DNA of 36,668 bases from NCBI GenBank assembly GCA_964581385.1, contig CAZOOK010000047.1, positions 1-36,668 of the forward strand, written 5' to 3'. Below, one piece after another: positions 15,557-23,600 of the stretch. Below the pieces are notes generated by a model, which worked only from the letters and a program-made list of their open reading frames with translations, was not told the origin of the DNA and ran no database searches. Every line of letters begins with the position of its first letter. Positions within the stretch are counted from its first letter, which is position 1. The stretch comes from CAZOOK01 sp964581385 (GTDB taxonomy: Bacteria > Pseudomonadota > Gammaproteobacteria > Nevskiales > Nevskiaceae). Made by a program: the position numbers and the translations under genes.

Positions 15557-16318
15557 TCATAGCAGAGCGGCGACTGCGACGACGACGGCGAGAGCGAGCG
15601 CGCTGATGCACGGACGCGTTGCCGAACTAGGAGCGTTCGACGTGGAGTTGACGTTGAATGCGCTGCCGCTCGACGCCGACGGAAGCTTGGTCGGCGTCGC
15701 CGTTGGGAGCGGGGTGGGTGACGTGGGCGGCGCCGTCACGCGGCATCCGCACACGAACTTGAGCGCGCTGCTGCACGTCGCCGTGTCTCCGTAGGACGAG
15801 AACGTCGCGTGGTAGTGCCCGAGGATGGTGAAGTACCCCGTCGCGGATCCGGAGGCCGACGTCCACCACGAACACGTGGAGGAGCTCGTCCCACACCCCG
15901 TCGCGGTGATGCCCGTCCACGTGTACAGCTCCTTCATCTCCGATCGCGAGAAGTCGCCGCCCGTGGCCAGGAAGTTCGTCCACGTGGGCGCAACGCGCAC
16001 GAAGTTGCCGCTGTTCGTGTTGCGCGCGAAGACCGGCGTCGAGGCAGAGAACCCGAACTGTCCGGGCACCGTGGAGATGCAGGGCCGGGCCTGTGTGGCG
16101 GCCATCGCCCACGTCGTCTGGCACCCCAGCGACGCGAACCCGAGGTTGTTCGACGTCAGCGCCTGGCAGTAGGCGTCTGGCCCACCCCACGCGGACGCGT
16201 ACGCGCCCGTGTCTTGCCCGCTGAGAGTCTCGAAAAGGAGCACGCGCACTGGCGACGCAGACACGCGCGTCGACACAGCCGACATGGCGAGAGAGAATAC
16301 AAAAGCGAGAAACATCAT
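15557..16318 (-). CDS. Secreted lectin-like protein with C-terminal membrane anchor
   Basis: This 253-aa protein has a signal peptide (MMFLAFVFSLAMSAVSTRVS), one Cys-rich domain with GPDAYC, FASLGC, LYTWTGIT, TCSWWTSASGS and a closing FVCGC, then a Thr/Pro linker and a hydrophobic C-terminal tail (ISALALAVVVAVAALL) that fits a GPI signal or membrane anchor. The domain matches residues 22-190 of the neighbouring 602-aa protein in the spacing of WTG, W and Cys residues, so the pair are paralogues. The start at 16318 places the signal peptide at the N-terminus; an in-frame ATG at 16393 would add a polar leader. Confidence 0.8.
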   Translation of the reverse strand: MMFLAFVFSLAMSAVSTRVSASPVRVLLFETLSGQDTGAYASAWGGPDAYCQALTSNNLGFASLGCQTTWAMAATQARPCISTVPGQFGFSASTPVFARNTNSGNFVRVAPTWTNFLATGGDFSRSEMKELYTWTGITATGCGTSSSTCSWWTSASGSATGYFTILGHYHATFSSYGDTATCSSALKFVCGCRVTAPPTSPTPLPTATPTKLPSASSGSAFNVNSTSNAPSSATRPCISALALAVVVAVAALL

Positions 16319-16393
16319 CGACCGGGACGCGGATGGCGAGGGAGCAGTGCGACTCAACTCGCGGTCTCTGCGCTCGTTGACGTGTGAGAACAT

Positions 16394-16834
16394 TCAGATG
16401 ACGCTCTCGTCCTTTGCGCGGCGCTCACGCAGCGCCTCGATCTCTGCCGACGCGTCCGCTCTCGCACGCCTGCAAAACACGACGATCCACACGAAAAGAA
16501 CCGCAAACACCACGTACAGAGTACCGAACATGAACACGTGTGCGAATCCTTCCTTAGGGATCAGCGGGATCGGTACGCCGGCAGCGATCAAAATGATGAG
16601 CACGAGGAGCGGAACGAACCCGAACAAAAAGGCGCACACCGCCGGTCGAACTGTTCGGCGCTGAATGCGCAGTTCTTCGCGCTGAAACACGCGGTCGCGC
16701 TGCCGCTTCCTCGACTCGTCCAAAAGCCTTTGAAAGTACGACGTGTCGTTGCGCGCGAGCGCCTCGAGCGTCTCGTCCGTCAGCCTCGACGTCCATCCGT
16801 ACAAATCGTTGTTCAACGTCGTGACGATCGACAT
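16394..16834 (-). CDS. Two-segment membrane protein A
   Basis: The 146-aa product has a cytosolic-type N-terminus with helix (SRKRQRDRVFQREELRIQRR), two hydrophobic segments (VCAFLFGFVPLLVLIILIAAGV and VFMFGTLYVVFAVLFVWIVVF) and a basic and acidic helical tail. The start at 16834 is fixed by a nearby ACAACGCA. It resembles the next gene in length, order of helix and two membrane segments, and charged C-terminal helix, so they may be diverged duplicates. Confidence 0.75.
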   Translation of the reverse strand: MSIVTTLNNDLYGWTSRLTDETLEALARNDTSYFQRLLDESRKRQRDRVFQREELRIQRRTVRPAVCAFLFGFVPLLVLIILIAAGVPIPLIPKEGFAHVFMFGTLYVVFAVLFVWIVVFCRRARADASAEIEALRERRAKDESVI

Positions 16835-16851
16835 CGTGTGTACGAGCGCGT

Positions 16852-16859
16852 TGCGTTGT
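16852..16859 (-). promoter_or_regulatory. ACAACGCA motif for gene at 16834
   Basis: Exact motif on the minus strand, 17 bases before the ATG, extended as CTCACAACGCAACGCG. Confidence 0.65.
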
Positions 16860-16893
16860 GAGTCGGTCGTGCTGAGCTCGAGTGAATCGACAT

Positions 16894-17448
16894 TCACTCC
16901 GTCCACCCAAACGCAGCACAAAACTTCGCATGGTCGTATTTGTACTCGCGAGCGAGCTTGACCCTCTTGCGACGCTCGTGCTCGTTGCGCTCGTCGCGCG
17001 CCCAGCCGCTGGCAACGAACCAAGCCGAGCCGAAGACGAGCGCCGAGAAGAGCAGACTCGTTCCACCAATTCGCGTCGCGTAGCAATTGAGCGGGTCGTT
17101 GGCGCGCTTTGGAACGTCGCCGTCGCACGCCACACAGAACACAATGACGAGGGCGCACGCGGTAAGCGCGGACGACACGGTCATCCATATGCACCATGTC
17201 TCGATGCGCGACCACCACGTCGTGTCGTTGAACTCTTGATCGAGCATCTGCTCGAGCCCGTTGCGTCGCGCGGTGTGAAAAAGAGCCGCGAGACACTCAC
17301 GATCGCCTTTCATGAGACACTCGAGAACGTGAGTAGTGAACTGGACGGGAAAGTTGTTTGCATACGGCACCGCAACGAGGCGCGGCGCCTCGTCGCCGGT
17401 GTCGGCGTTGCCGTCGGTGTCGCGTTTCACGAGCGTGTCGGTCGACAT
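16894..17448 (-). CDS. Two-segment membrane protein B
   Basis: This 184-aa protein has a polar N-terminus (DTLVKRDTDGNADTGDEAP), a helical part with RECLAALFHTARRNGLEQML, two membrane segments (TWCIWMTVSSALTACALVIVF and SLLFSALVFGSAWFVA) and a basic, charged C-terminal helix. A Cys- and Asp-containing loop (CDGDVPKRANDPLNC) separates the membrane segments. Its layout matches the gene at 16394. The start at 17448 follows CACAACTCATCTCGCG, a variant of the usual upstream motif. Confidence 0.72.
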   Translation of the reverse strand: MSTDTLVKRDTDGNADTGDEAPRLVAVPYANNFPVQFTTHVLECLMKGDRECLAALFHTARRNGLEQMLDQEFNDTTWWSRIETWCIWMTVSSALTACALVIVFCVACDGDVPKRANDPLNCYATRIGGTSLLFSALVFGSAWFVASGWARDERNEHERRKRVKLAREYKYDHAKFCAAFGWTE

Positions 17449-17482
17449 TGTCTTTGCGCGAGATGAGTTGTGGTGCGTTGCG

Positions 17483-18013
17483 TTACGCGGTCGGAATGGC
17501 CGATGTGAGCGCCGACGCGCGCCACGGCGACAAAAATCTCGCGTAGCGCGCCTGGTGCACGCACATGCGTCCGTGCACGACGGACGCGCTGCACTCCAAC
17601 TCGACGCCGTCGAGCACCCACCCGCGCTGAACGAGCTCGACCTGCATCTCTTCGTTGCAAGCCACGGCGATGTAGTCCGTTTGTTGGCCGCCCGCCATGT
17701 CGCCGAGGTCCGCGAGCGCGCGCTCGAGCCCGCCGTTGTCCGGGCATGGCGCCAAAACGGGCTCGTCGTCGAGCGCGCACGCGTAAAAGTAAAGGACGGT
17801 GTACACCACGTCGTGGATGAGCGCAGGCCCCGTGCTGACGGACTCGAACCCGAACGCACGCGCGACCTCGACGAGCTCGAGCGCGACGGCGTTTGATTCG
17901 ACGTCGATCCTCCACGCGACGCGCGTCGACGTTCCTGAAGCGCGCTCGCGCCTGCGCGCGCGTGCGATCCGCGCGAGCAACCGCACGCAGGCGACTTGTT
18001 CCGACGCGTTCAT
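17483..18013 (-). CDS. Uncharacterised 176-aa protein
   Basis: The product has an Arg-rich helix near the N-terminus (LLARIARARRRERASG) and then a mixed alpha/beta body with VVYTVLYFYACALDDEP and several Cys residues. I do not recognise it. It is divergent from the TPR gene at 18077, the two starts being 64 bp apart; the plus-strand motif at 18043 belongs to the TPR gene, and this gene has only a poor match (GTTGTGCG) just before its ATG. Confidence 0.65.
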   Translation of the reverse strand: MNASEQVACVRLLARIARARRRERASGTSTRVAWRIDVESNAVALELVEVARAFGFESVSTGPALIHDVVYTVLYFYACALDDEPVLAPCPDNGGLERALADLGDMAGGQQTDYIAVACNEEMQVELVQRGWVLDGVELECSASVVHGRMCVHQARYARFLSPWRASALTSAIPTA

Positions 18014-18042
18014 CGCACAACAAACAATCGACTGTGGCGTTC

Positions 18043-18050
18043 ACAACGCA
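18043..18050 (+). promoter_or_regulatory. ACAACGCA motif for gene at 18077
   Basis: Exact motif, 26 bases before the ATG, in the divergent gap between the genes at 18013 and 18077. Confidence 0.65.
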
Positions 18051-18076
18051 ACGCTCTGATCGATTTTGCAACAACA

Positions 18077-19189
18077 ATGGGCAACATCACCGGCGTCAAC
18101 GCGAGCGCTGATGCTGACGAGGTCGAGTCGAAGATCATGGGTGCGCGTTCGCGGTCCAACCCGCAATTTGCACAAGCGCCGCGCATGAAGAACGCGCCCG
18201 AGTACAAGAAGATGGTCGTGCCACTACTGTACAAAGGCGATTTGTGCGCCGTCGACAAAGACTTCAGAAACGCTCTGCGTGCGTACGAGCGCGTGTTGGA
18301 GTTGGCGGTCGCTCACAAGAACGAGTGGGACGAGATGGGGATTTGTGGGCGCATCGGGATCATGCACATCGAGTTGCTCGAATTGGACACCGCCGTCCAT
18401 TATTTCCAGCGCTCGACCGACATCGCCAAGAAGAACAACTGGACGTCGGAGGTCGTGGTCGGTCTGTGCAACATTGGACAAGTGGCCATTCGGCGCTCCG
18501 ACTTTGCACTTGCGCTCGACCTGACGGTTGAAGCTCTGCAGTTGTGCAGAAATGAAGCTCTCAAGTCGAGCACAACTACGACGGTGTTCAACGCCGAGAC
18601 GGCGATTGTGTTCAAAGCGCACGGGTGCGCACTGTGGGGTCTCGGTCGACACGACGAGGCCGTCTCGGCGTTCGCGAGCGCGTTTTCGTTCGCCAAGCGC
18701 GGCGATCTGCAACCGCCCGACTTGAAAGGTTACGCGCACAAGCTCGAGTCTGCGCTGTGCGACGTCGGGCGCAGAAACGAAGCGGTCGATGTGTCGAACG
18801 AGATTGTCGACATCTTGTTGCGCGACGCGCATTCTCGTCTCGGCGGCGATTTGTCGTCGATGTCGGACGAGTTGTACCACAACGCCGTGTTCAACATGGT
18901 GTGCGGCGACGAAGAAAAGGCGAAGCAGTACGAGACGTACGTCTCGTTTTGCGAGGGGCGCAAGGACGAGTACCCCGCCGAGTACGCCGACGCGCTGTGC
19001 AAATTCGCCGAGTTCTTGTGGTTCTTTGACGACGACAAGTTGCGGTCGCTCGAGACGTTTGCGCGCGGGCGCGACGCGCTCGTCGGTCTCGGGAAATTGG
19101 ACGACGCGCGCGCGGCCGACGAGAGGTACGCGAAAGCAAAACGCTTCGACGCACAATCCAAATCGCTCGGCGTCAAGAAACAAGAGTGA
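18077..19189 (+). CDS. TPR-repeat protein
   Basis: This 370-aa protein contains several TPR-like helix pairs: DFRNALRAYERVLELA, ELDTAVHYFQRSTDIAKK, DFALALDLTVEALQLC, RHDEAVSAFASAFSFAKR and RNEAVDVSNEIVDIL. It begins MGNITG, which could allow N-myristoylation although the usual Ser/Thr at position 6 is a Gly. Length and repeat order match the TPR protein at 9049, so the two are probably paralogues. The stop codon shares its A with the ATG of the following WD40 gene (TGATG), suggesting co-transcription and translational coupling or leaky initiation. It is probably a scaffold or adaptor. Confidence 0.82.
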   Translation: MGNITGVNASADADEVESKIMGARSRSNPQFAQAPRMKNAPEYKKMVVPLLYKGDLCAVDKDFRNALRAYERVLELAVAHKNEWDEMGICGRIGIMHIELLELDTAVHYFQRSTDIAKKNNWTSEVVVGLCNIGQVAIRRSDFALALDLTVEALQLCRNEALKSSTTTTVFNAETAIVFKAHGCALWGLGRHDEAVSAFASAFSFAKRGDLQPPDLKGYAHKLESALCDVGRRNEAVDVSNEIVDILLRDAHSRLGGDLSSMSDELYHNAVFNMVCGDEEKAKQYETYVSFCEGRKDEYPAEYADALCKFAEFLWFFDDDKLRSLETFARGRDALVGLGKLDDARAADERYAKAKRFDAQSKSLGVKKQE

Positions 19190-19815
19190 TGTCGATGTCA
19201 GCTTCTGTTCCGGTTGACGCGCGGGCGCAAAACAAGTTGGAACTGTACGATATGAAGAGTCGAACAATCGTCAAGTACATGCGTTGCCGCAGCATGAACC
19301 CCGCGGACCACGTTTCGCTCGAGATTTCCCGCGATGGGCGCTGGGCGGTGCTCACCCCAGAAGACGGCGGTGTTGAAGTCGTATCTCTGCAACGCTACGC
19401 GTCGGAGCGTGTTATCGAGGGTCACGGCGTGCTTTCAGCGATTCACTATGTCGACATTTCGCACGACTCGCAGCTCGTCGCCACCGCATCGTCGGACTGT
19501 ACCGTACGAATCTGGAATCTGTTGACTGGCGCTATGCTGGCCGTCCTGCAACACGACTCGTCGGTGCGTACAGTCGCGTTCTTTCCAGAAGGTTCACGGC
19601 TCGCAACGATTACGTACGATGGTATGGTGCACGTGTGGGAATGGTACGGTCTCGTGCAAGCTCAAACCAATCTTCTCGTCGCCGTACCCGGGCTTCCGCC
19701 TTGGTGGAAACTCTTCAACCCACCGTATGGAGGCGACGGCGATCACTTGATCGCCACCAAAGTGATCGAGCTTGCAACAGGCAGACGGCCTGGGGCCGGT
19801 AATGGTCGTACGTAA
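19189..19815 (+). CDS. Short WD40-repeat protein, probably truncated propeller
   Basis: The 208-aa product has WD40 repeats ending in VRIWNL and VHVWEW, with the typical GH...D spacing (GHGVLSAIHYVDISHDSQLVA is one repeat start). Only about three or four repeats are present, fewer than the seven of a closed propeller, so it may be truncated or pair with another protein. Its C-terminal part (PGLPPWWKLFNPPYGGDGDH) matches the end of the next gene (ASLPSWKQILPRPDGD). The ATG at 19189 overlaps the stop of the TPR gene by one base; an in-frame ATG at 19195 is an alternative. It has no upstream motif of its own. Confidence 0.75.
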   Translation: MSMSASVPVDARAQNKLELYDMKSRTIVKYMRCRSMNPADHVSLEISRDGRWAVLTPEDGGVEVVSLQRYASERVIEGHGVLSAIHYVDISHDSQLVATASSDCTVRIWNLLTGAMLAVLQHDSSVRTVAFFPEGSRLATITYDGMVHVWEWYGLVQAQTNLLVAVPGLPPWWKLFNPPYGGDGDHLIATKVIELATGRRPGAGNGRT

Positions 19816-19864
19816 CTCGATGCGTCTATCTCCGCGTGTCGCACACGCGCACAAAACCATCACA

Positions 19865-20860
19865 ATGGCGAGCGCTGCTCCTGGCGTTTCGTTGATCCAG
19901 CGCCCCGTGTGGTCGAGATGGAAAGGTTCTGGGTCGCACCCTGTCGTGACTATCAACGGCAAAGGAGAACGTCTCGTTGTCGCCGACGATTCTGGTGCAG
20001 TCGTCCTCAACACTAAGACAGGAGCGATCTCTGGAGTGTTTGGAAGTCCGAACATGGCGCAGCTTTCCGGATCTTGCGACGTTCCGGTGTACGTCGTGAG
20101 CACGGAGCATCGCCGCCTCGAGATCTGGGCGGAAGAACCGTCAGGAGCCATTGTTATGAAGAAGAGCACGATTGAGTCGGTGCGGGCTGGTGGGATCCGA
20201 ATCGCACCCGACGGCAGCAGCGTCGTGCTTTTTGGACGTCGCGACATCGATTTGTGGAGACCGTTTTACGCTTCTGGCATCGAAACGTTTCGAACTCTTC
20301 CGAGCAACGTCATGTGCGCCGAGTACACGCATGATTCAAAGCAAATCATCACAGGCTGTGTAAATGGAGATGTGTACATGCTCAACGTCGACGGGCGCCG
20401 TATGAACGAGCGCCTTCTGCGCGGGCACATATCTGGGGTTGAATGCGTCGCGACATCGCGCGACAAAAAGTGGGTCGTGAGCGGCTCGAGCGACAGGACC
20501 GCCAGAATCTGGTCTCTGAAGCGCAACGAGACGGTGCACGTTCTCACTGGACATACGGGGACCATTGTCGCTGCAGCGATTTCGTACTACGACGCATATG
20601 TGGCTACCGCGTCCACGGATGCGACAGTTCGTATCTGGCGACTCGAGCGCGGCGAGTTGGTGGCCGTCATTCAGCATGACTCGCAATTCGTAGGACTGGC
20701 ATTTTTGCACAACTCCTATGATTTGGTGACGACGGGCGCAGACGGAAACGTGTGTTTGTGGAACTGGCACACAGAGCCAGGGGCGCGCGGCGGGCTGCTG
20801 GCTGCCACCGCAAGCCTTCCATCGTGGAAACAGATTCTGCCGCGTCCTGACGGCGACTAA
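19865..20860 (+). CDS. WD40-repeat beta-propeller protein
   Basis: This 331-aa protein has WD40 repeats with GH-x(n)-D...W signatures: GHISGVECVATSRDKKWVVS...ARIWSL, GHTGTIVAAAISYYDAYVA...VRIWRL and NVCLWNW, with weaker N-terminal repeats around RLEIWAEE and DIDLWRP. It is long enough for a full propeller. WD40 proteins serve as interaction platforms, including as substrate receptors of ubiquitin ligases. It is a tandem paralogue of the shorter gene before it. The start at 19865 follows CACACGCGCACAAAACCATCACA, which lacks the exact motif. Confidence 0.83.
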   Translation: MASAAPGVSLIQRPVWSRWKGSGSHPVVTINGKGERLVVADDSGAVVLNTKTGAISGVFGSPNMAQLSGSCDVPVYVVSTEHRRLEIWAEEPSGAIVMKKSTIESVRAGGIRIAPDGSSVVLFGRRDIDLWRPFYASGIETFRTLPSNVMCAEYTHDSKQIITGCVNGDVYMLNVDGRRMNERLLRGHISGVECVATSRDKKWVVSGSSDRTARIWSLKRNETVHVLTGHTGTIVAAAISYYDAYVATASTDATVRIWRLERGELVAVIQHDSQFVGLAFLHNSYDLVTTGADGNVCLWNWHTEPGARGGLLAATASLPSWKQILPRPDGD

Positions 20861-21042
20861 CCGTGTGCGGGTGGGCGGGCGTGCGGCATGGGTGTGTGGC
20901 ACGGGTGTGGAGGAGGAGGAGGAGCCGTCTTCGTAACTCATCTTGGCTCGTCTCGTCTCGCACCTCTCCCGCGCACACACACACACCGTTCTTCCGCCCT
21001 ACTCGTCGCCGGCGGCGCAGTCGAGTTTCCCTTGCTTGACCT

Positions 21043-21657
21043 TCACGCCTGCAGCCTTTGCGGCGTGTAGGCCTTGGAGAGCGCCGTCGTCGTTTTTCCG
21101 ATGCAATCCGCCAATCCGACGAGACCTTGTGCAGACGCCGTCGTTGCGGCAGCCGACGTTCTGAGCGCCGTGAGCGCCTCGTCGAGTGCGGTCGCCGTGT
21201 CCGCCATCGCAGCATCCGAGTCCTTCTCCTTCTCCTTGTCCTTGACCTCGTCCTTGACATCGTCCTTGTCCTTGACATCGTCCTTGACATCGTCCTTGTC
21301 CTTTCCCTCGTGCTCTTCCTCCGTCTCGTCGTTGTCGTCGTCGTCGTTGCTGTCAGCGGCGGCGAATGCGGCGGCGGCTCCACAACAGCAGCGGCCGCGC
21401 TTGCCGCCGTCGCTCTCGCTCTCGCTCTCGTTCTCGTCGTCCGCGGTCGTGGTCGTGCGCGCAGACGTGCGCGCGTACTTGGCCTTGCGCCTCTCCTCCT
21501 CCTCCGCCCACGCGTCTCTGCTGTCAAAGTCGTCTTCGATAAAGTGCAACACGACGCTGCTCGTGGCGTTCCACGCCTTCTTGCGACGCGGTTGCACGTC
21601 CACGAGCGGAAGAAAGGTCACGCCGCGGTCGCTGTACTCCTGCACCTTGTCGATCAA
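21043..21657 (-). CDS. Acidic repeat protein without an ATG start
   Basis: The frame encodes a folded-looking N-terminus (VTFLPLVDVQPRRKKAWNATSSVVLHFIEDDFD), an Asp/Glu/Ser-rich low-complexity region, a KDKDDVKDDVKDKDDVKDE repeat and an Ala-rich helical C-terminus. The open frame begins after a TAA at 21684-21682 and holds no ATG before the middle of the protein. The coordinate given is a TTG codon; ACG or ATC codons a few residues upstream are equally possible starts. Either a non-AUG start, a lost 5' end or a sequence error is involved. The plus-strand frame over the same bases is a Ser/Leu low-complexity mirror and is rejected. Confidence 0.5.
   Translation of the reverse strand: MIDKVQEYSDRGVTFLPLVDVQPRRKKAWNATSSVVLHFIEDDFDSRDAWAEEEERRKAKYARTSARTTTTADDENESESESDGGKRGRCCCGAAAAFAAADSNDDDDNDETEEEHEGKDKDDVKDDVKDKDDVKDEVKDKEKEKDSDAAMADTATALDEALTALRTSAAATTASAQGLVGLADCIGKTTTALSKAYTPQRLQA
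21219..21303. repeat. Short tandem repeat encoding KDKDDVKD units
   Basis: Repeats of GTCCTTGACATC and GTCCTTGTCCTT type, read on the minus strand as DVKD and KDKD, form the charged spacer of the acidic protein. Such tracts expand and contract easily. Confidence 0.75.
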
Positions 21658-21719
21658 GAGGCCGCGCGTGATGTCGTTTTGTTAATTGATTGTCGACAGC
21701 ACAACTCAACTCGACCAAC

Positions 21720-21881
21720 ATGACGCCGGACGATTGGCTGGTGAGCGCGCACAACCGCGTGCGCTTGATCACCGAGATGACCATCATGGTGTCGTGCACG
21801 TGCCTGTGCGTGTGCATGTGCCTCGGATTTGGTGCGATGCTGATGGACGTGCGACCGTTTCGTCACCCGCGCAGAGGGTGA
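21720..21881 (+). CDS. 53-aa Cys/Met-rich single-pass membrane protein
   Basis: The short product reads MTPDDWLVSAHNRVRLITEM, then a Cys-rich hydrophobic segment with TCLCVCMCLGFGAMLM and a basic tail (RPFRHPRRG). It fits a single-pass membrane protein whose Cys residues could be acylated. CACAACTCAACTCG precedes the ATG, a close variant of the window's motif, which supports the gene despite its size. Confidence 0.58.
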   Translation: MTPDDWLVSAHNRVRLITEMTIMVSCTCLCVCMCLGFGAMLMDVRPFRHPRRG

Positions 21882-21908
21882 AGTAGCGTAACGTGCGCTC
21901 GATTCAAG

Positions 21909-22541
21909 TCACGACGTCGCCGACCACGCACTTGGGAAGCACGGCTGGTTTAGGATGGATCCGAAGAGCGGTACGGTAGGCCGATTGGTTGGCTCGTACC
22001 TCGCCGCTTGAGCGCGTGCGGTGTGTGCTTCGTTCTGCCAGTACTTGACGTTGTCACACATCGAATCGAACGATCTTTTGTGCGTCTCGCGCGACTGCTT
22101 GAGCGTCTCGTACGCCGTGTCGAGTTCGTCCGTCAGTTCATCGACGCGCTCGGCCAAACCGGCGTTCGTGTCGTAAAGTTCCTCGTTCGCGGCGTAAAGT
22201 TCCGCGACGAGGTCGTTGTTCGTGTCGCGCTCGGCGGCGTTGGCCTCGACGTGCGCGACTGGAAACCCGAGAGACTCGAGCATCTTGCGCACGGCCCAGT
22301 TCGGACGTAGCGTGAGGTCGGCGAGGTCGCGCTTCGTCAATGGCGACTGTCGGCTCATCGTAAACCACTTCTTGATGAATGCGCGCTCGTACGTGTGCCC
22401 ATCACACGCCACGACCGGATCCTAAAACACAGAAAGAGTTCCGGGACACGTCAGCGCCGAGAGCAGCGCGTGTGGGAGCACAATCGGGGCCGTGACCGGG
22501 ACAGGGACCGGGACGGGCGCGTCGCCGCCGACGGACGACAT
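21909..22541 (-). pseudogene. U-box protein interrupted by an in-frame amber codon
   Basis: From ATG 22541 the frame encodes a PVPVPVPV N-terminus, then ALTCPGTLSVF, a TAG at 22424-22422, and DPVVACDGHTYERAF, the core of a U-box E3 ubiquitin ligase domain, followed by PNWAVRKMLESLGF and a long coiled coil. Frame is kept across the stop. In the U-box paralogue at 26995 the same position is a TAC (Tyr), so one base change made the stop. The downstream part could still be made by readthrough or internal initiation, but would lack the first U-box strand. Intact, it would have been 210 aa: a U-box joined to a coiled coil that could dimerise or bind substrate. Confidence 0.72.
22494..22518. repeat. 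GGGACC element in U-box gene 5' end
   Basis: GACCGGGACAGGGACCGGGA on the plus strand, read on the minus strand as PVPVPV just after the start codon. It is one of the dispersed copies described among the findings. Confidence 0.7.
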
Positions 22542-22613
22542 GTATCGTTCTCGACGAGGAGTTTGGTTGTGTGTGTCTGGGCGTGAGCGTGTGTGTGTGG
22601 GCGTGAGCGTTTG

Positions 22614-22626
22614 ATGTACTGTACAT
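22614..22626. promoter_or_regulatory. Perfect dyad ATGTAC-T-GTACAT
   Basis: A 13-bp palindrome in the 141-bp divergent gap between the U-box gene (start 22541) and the acidic gene (start 22683). It could be an operator for a dimeric regulator; that role is inferred only from symmetry and position. Confidence 0.4.
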
Positions 22627-22682
22627 TCGTTCGGCGATCAGCACAACACAACACAACACAGCGCGCGACGAGACAAGACAAA

Positions 22683-23264
22683 ATGACGACCACGACCAGC
22701 CCCAACGCCGGCGTCCCGGTCGCGGACGAGAAGGACGCGGCGGTCAACGCGACCTCGTCGCACGACGAAAGGGTGAAGCGTCGCCGCGTGCTCCTGAACG
22801 CCAAGACGCTCAGCGCCAGCGAGCGCGGGCGCGCTGCGTACTACGCTGAAATCGGCCCGCGCCAAGCCGCGCGAGAGGCCGCGAGCTTCTCCGAGCGCCG
22901 CTACGACGAGGACGGCGAGTACCCCGAGGGCGAACTCACCTGCGACGTCGGCGACGAGGACGACGAGGACGACGAGGAGGAGGAGGACGAGGACGTGGAC
23001 GAGGACGTGGACGAGGAGGAGGACGTCGTGGAGGAGGACGAGAACAACGCCGACCCGTTTGCGTTCGCGCGCTCGATGATGGAGATGCGCGCCGAGGCGC
23101 TCGCGGTCGCCAAGCTCGCCGTGACCGAAGCGCGCGCGCTCGGGCTGGACACGACCGACCGCGAGTCGGAGATCGGACGCGCGCTCGCGCGCGAGTTCGC
23201 CGCGTTTGCGAGCGACACGCTCAAGTCGACGTCGGCCGTGGTGCGTGCGGCGATGCGTTTGTGA
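22683..23264 (+). CDS. Acidic protein with VPVADE N-terminus and basic motif
   Basis: This 193-aa protein starts with a GVPVADE segment encoded by the GTCCCGGTC element, then a basic motif VKRRRV that may be a nuclear localisation signal. Residues about 90-120 are an almost pure Asp/Glu run, and the C-terminal third is a helix rich in Ala (ALAVAKLAVTEARALGL). Long acidic runs occur in histone chaperones and chromatin proteins, but nothing more specific is visible. The start at 22683 follows ACACAACACAACACAGCGCG and GAGACAAGACAAA. It is divergent from the U-box gene. Confidence 0.78.
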   Translation: MTTTTSPNAGVPVADEKDAAVNATSSHDERVKRRRVLLNAKTLSASERGRAAYYAEIGPRQAAREAASFSERRYDEDGEYPEGELTCDVGDEDDEDDEEEEDEDVDEDVDEEEDVVEEDENNADPFAFARSMMEMRAEALAVAKLAVTEARALGLDTTDRESEIGRALAREFAAFASDTLKSTSAVVRAAMRL

Positions 23265-23277
23265 GTTGAATCGGCTC

Positions 23278-23285
23278 ACAACGCA
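23278..23285 (+). promoter_or_regulatory. ACAACGCA motif for gene at 23295
   Basis: Exact motif, 9 bases before the ATG, in a 30-bp gap. Confidence 0.65.
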
Positions 23286-23294
23286 AGACGCGCC

Positions 23295-23531
23295 ATGGCC
23301 TCTGTCGCAGCCGTTGCCAGAGTCCCAACAACGTGTTCGCAGTGCGGCGCGACGAAACAGAGGAGCGCGTTGTTCTTCGTGGATCACAAGCGCCGCGGCG
23401 TGCGCGAGCTGTGGACGTCGTGCCTCTGCACCGCGTGCCTCGACCGAATGCGCTGCGACGCGGCCGTCGAGATTGTCGGGACGATGGAGTCGGTTGCAGA
23501 GTGGGCGGCGAGGATGCGCCATCACAACTGA
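23295..23531 (+). CDS. Small Cys-rich, probably zinc-binding protein
   Basis: The 78-aa product has CSQCGATKQ near the N-terminus and CLCTACLDRMRC in the middle. The CxxC plus CxxC spacing fits a small zinc ribbon or treble-clef fold. A basic segment (DHKRRGVREL) lies between the two halves. Such proteins often bind nucleic acid or protein partners. The tail is helical (VAEWAARM). A GT microsatellite follows the gene at about 23549-23563. Confidence 0.7.
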   Translation: MASVAAVARVPTTCSQCGATKQRSALFFVDHKRRGVRELWTSCLCTACLDRMRCDAAVEIVGTMESVAEWAARMRHHN

Positions 23532-23600
23532 TCTCGACCATCACACGTGTGTGTGTGTGTGTGACGCGCATCACACGTCAACACGCATCGCATCACGACG

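Noticed and set aside
21074..21685. Plus-strand Ser/Leu-rich open frame
   Set aside because: Mirror translation of the acidic repeat on the minus strand, with no start motif.
22422..22449. Short intron ending at TTTTAG that would remove the amber codon in the U-box gene
   Set aside because: The possible GT...AG segment is only about 28 bases and its removal would delete conserved U-box residues and change the frame.
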